NCBI GenBank assembly: GCA_026991055.1
Contig: JALXCE010000086.1
Span: forward strand, 1 to 7,551
DNA length: 7,551 nt
Source of the DNA: Caldifarciminota bacterium
GTDB taxonomy: Bacteria; Hydrothermota; Hydrothermia; B15-G9; WFZT01
Direction of reading: 5' to 3'
Positions 6,328 to 7,551 of the stretch are shown one piece after another. A program made the position numbers and the translations under genes. The notes under the pieces are model-generated. The model did no database searches. It worked only from the letters and a program-made list of their open reading frames with translations, and was not told where the DNA came from. Every line of letters begins with the position of its first letter. Position 1 is the stretch's first letter.

Positions 6328-7442
6328 TGATCAATAACCTCCTCAAGGGGAGTGTATGGCATGTTGAAGTCTTCAGCGATCCCCTTGTAAACAAGATATC
6401 CTTTAAACACGTTGACGCCCCTCCAGAGGGCTTTGTTTTCTTTTACAGCCTGCTTCCAGCCCTTATTTGCGAGCTCGAGCACATAGGGCAGGGTTGAATT
6501 GGTGAGCCCATAGGTTGAGGTCCTTGGAACTGCACCGGGCATATTTGCGACGCAGTAATGGACAACACCTTCTTCTATAAATATGGGCTCTGAGTGGGTT
6601 GTGGGCTTTGAAGTTTCCGCTATACCACCCTGGTCAATGGCAACATCAACAATAACTGCACCATCCTTCATCTCTTTTAGCATCTCGCGGGTGATGATCT
6701 TTGGAGCCTTTCTTCCGTGAATCAGAACCGCTCCGATAACAAGGTCTGCTTTCTTTAAGGCTTCCTTGACGTTGTAAGGTGTAGAAATGAGGGTTTTCAC
6801 ATTTGCCGGCATGATTTCTGCGAGATATCTGAGTCTAACTGGATTGAGGTCAAGAACAGTAACGTCTGCGCCCATTCCAGCAGCAATGAAAGCGGCATTT
6901 GTTCCCACTGTTCCTCCCCCAATGATTACGACCTCAGCTGGCGGAACACCCGGAATACCGCCGAGTAGCACACCGAGCCCTTTCTGAGGTTTCTCGAGAT
7001 ATTTTGCACCTTCCTGTGGGGCCATACGGCCTGCAACCTCACTCATGGGGATGAGGAGGGGGAGTGAACCGTCATCAAGTTCCACTGTTTCGTAAGCAAT
7101 GCCAATGATTTTTCTTTCAAGAAGCTTTTCAGTGAGTTTTTTATCAGCTGCAAGGTGGAGATATGTGAATAATACCTGATTTTCGCGTAGTTTGGGAATT
7201 TCAACTTCCTGAGGCTCCTTGACTTTCACGATCATGTCAGCTTTCTCAAAGACCTCATCAGCTGTAGGGACAATTTCTGCTCCTGCTGCAACATAGTCGT
7301 CGTCGGAAATTCCGCTGCCCAGACCGGCTTTTGTCTCGATTATAACCCTGTGACCCGCCTGAGTCAGTGAGTAAACTCCTGAGGGGGTCATTGCAACTCT
7401 ATACTCTTCTTTCTTTATTTCCTTGGGAACACCTATGATCAT
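6324..7442 (-). CDS. ald: Alanine dehydrogenase
   Basis: Ald catalyses NAD-dependent reversible deamination of L-alanine to pyruvate and ammonia in the cytoplasm. The protein has 372 residues, the usual length. Residues known as substrate-binding or catalytic in the family are in register: Arg15 in EEYRVAMTP, Lys75 in VKVKEPQ, His96 in TYLHLAAD and Asp270 in VDVAIDQGG. The Rossmann nucleotide site reads VVIIGGGTVGTNAAFIAAGMGADVTVLD in two halves (GGGTVG at 175-180, then the acidic Asp198 that favours NAD over NADP). The C-terminal TSTYGLTN stretch is also typical. ATG at 7440-7442 follows AAAGGAGA at 7450-7457 with a seven-base spacer. It is the first gene of the operon and has its own promoter; it overlaps thiolase by four bases. 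It is distinguished from transhydrogenase alpha subunit by its length and by the residues listed. Confidence 0.96.
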   Translation of the reverse strand: MIIGVPKEIKKEEYRVAMTPSGVYSLTQAGHRVIIETKAGLGSGISDDDYVAAGAEIVPTADEVFEKADMIVKVKEPQEVEIPKLRENQVLFTYLHLAADKKLTEKLLERKIIGIAYETVELDDGSLPLLIPMSEVAGRMAPQEGAKYLEKPQKGLGVLLGGIPGVPPAEVVIIGGGTVGTNAAFIAAGMGADVTVLDLNPVRLRYLAEIMPANVKTLISTPYNVKEALKKADLVIGAVLIHGRKAPKIITREMLKEMKDGAVIVDVAIDQGGIAETSKPTTHSEPIFIEEGVVHYCVANMPGAVPRTSTYGLTNSTLPYVLELANKGWKQAVKENKALWRGVNVFKGYLVYKGIAEDFNMPYTPLEEVIDQ

Positions 7443-7493
7443 AACAACTTCTCCTTTCTAAGTTTTTTAAATAACGCACCTTACCAAAATACA

Positions 7494-7522
7494 ATTATAA
7501 AAACCAGTTAAAGTGTTATCAA
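7494..7522 (-). promoter_or_regulatory. Near-consensus sigma70-type promoter of the ald-thiolase-etfBA operon
   Basis: On the - strand, TTGATA (7517-7522) and TATAAT (7494-7499) are separated by exactly 17 bases. That is 10 or 11 of 12 consensus positions with ideal spacing. Transcription would start near 7487, giving a leader of about 45 bases before the ald ATG, with an RBS at 7450-7457. No operator, riboswitch or attenuator was recognised in the leader; the remaining sequence up to the window edge shows nothing else that I can assign. Confidence 0.8.
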
Positions 7523-7551
7523 CAGGTGCAGTTGAATAAATTTCTAAGGGT

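Noticed and set aside
7516..7524. TTATCAACA, one mismatch from a DnaA box
   Set aside because: A single imperfect site overlapping the -35 element, with no cluster of boxes, AT-rich unwinding region or dnaA/dnaN genes nearby; most likely chance.

Overview
The window is a stretch of bacterial chromosome with two gene blocks that face each other and meet at a single long hairpin. The left block, on the + strand, holds the 3' part of a probable outer-membrane beta-barrel gene, then a two-gene phosphate-uptake unit: a DUF47/PhoU-like protein and a PiT-family permease. The right block, on the - strand, is a tight four-gene operon read in the order alanine dehydrogenase (ald), acetyl-CoA acetyltransferase (thiolase), electron-transfer flavoprotein beta (etfB), electron-transfer flavoprotein alpha (etfA). 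A near-consensus promoter sits just upstream of ald, near the right edge.

The organism looks like a Gram-negative (diderm) bacterium of moderate base composition, because a beta-barrel of DUF5916 type implies an outer membrane. Ribosome-binding sites are strong and close to the full anti-Shine-Dalgarno complement. The gene content fits an amino-acid or organic-acid user that handles acetyl-CoA and moves electrons through an ETF. A poorly characterised lineage of the FCB or WOR-3/Hydrothermae kind is possible, but that is a guess; no marker gene here fixes the phylum.

Layout: 3-1038, barrel protein, entering from outside the window, with its last ~45 codons displaced into another frame by an apparent one-base insertion near an A6 run at 896-901. 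1039-1182, intergenic, with a weak promoter candidate and a strong RBS. 1183-3296, DUF47 and PiT genes overlapping by ATGA. 3311-3349, perfect 18-bp GC-rich hairpin between the convergent blocks, presumably a bidirectional terminator. 3356-7442, etfA, etfB, thiolase and ald on the - strand, separated by 13 to 16 bases or overlapping. 7443-7551, ald leader and promoter. There is no stretch of 300 bases without a gene.

How the genes may work together: the DUF47 protein probably assists or gates the PiT permease. In the - strand operon, Ald converts alanine to pyruvate with NADH production (or the reverse), the thiolase interconverts acetyl-CoA and acetoacetyl-CoA, and EtfAB carries electrons from an unidentified flavin dehydrogenase. 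No acyl-CoA dehydrogenase, 3-hydroxyacyl-CoA dehydrogenase or crotonase is in view. I see no mobile element, CRISPR array, tRNA, rRNA or obvious new defence system. The most notable points are the frameshifted barrel gene, the unusual hairpin, the Asn-for-Asp PiT signatures with a long C-terminal tail, and the unusual make-up of the ald-thiolase-etfBA operon.
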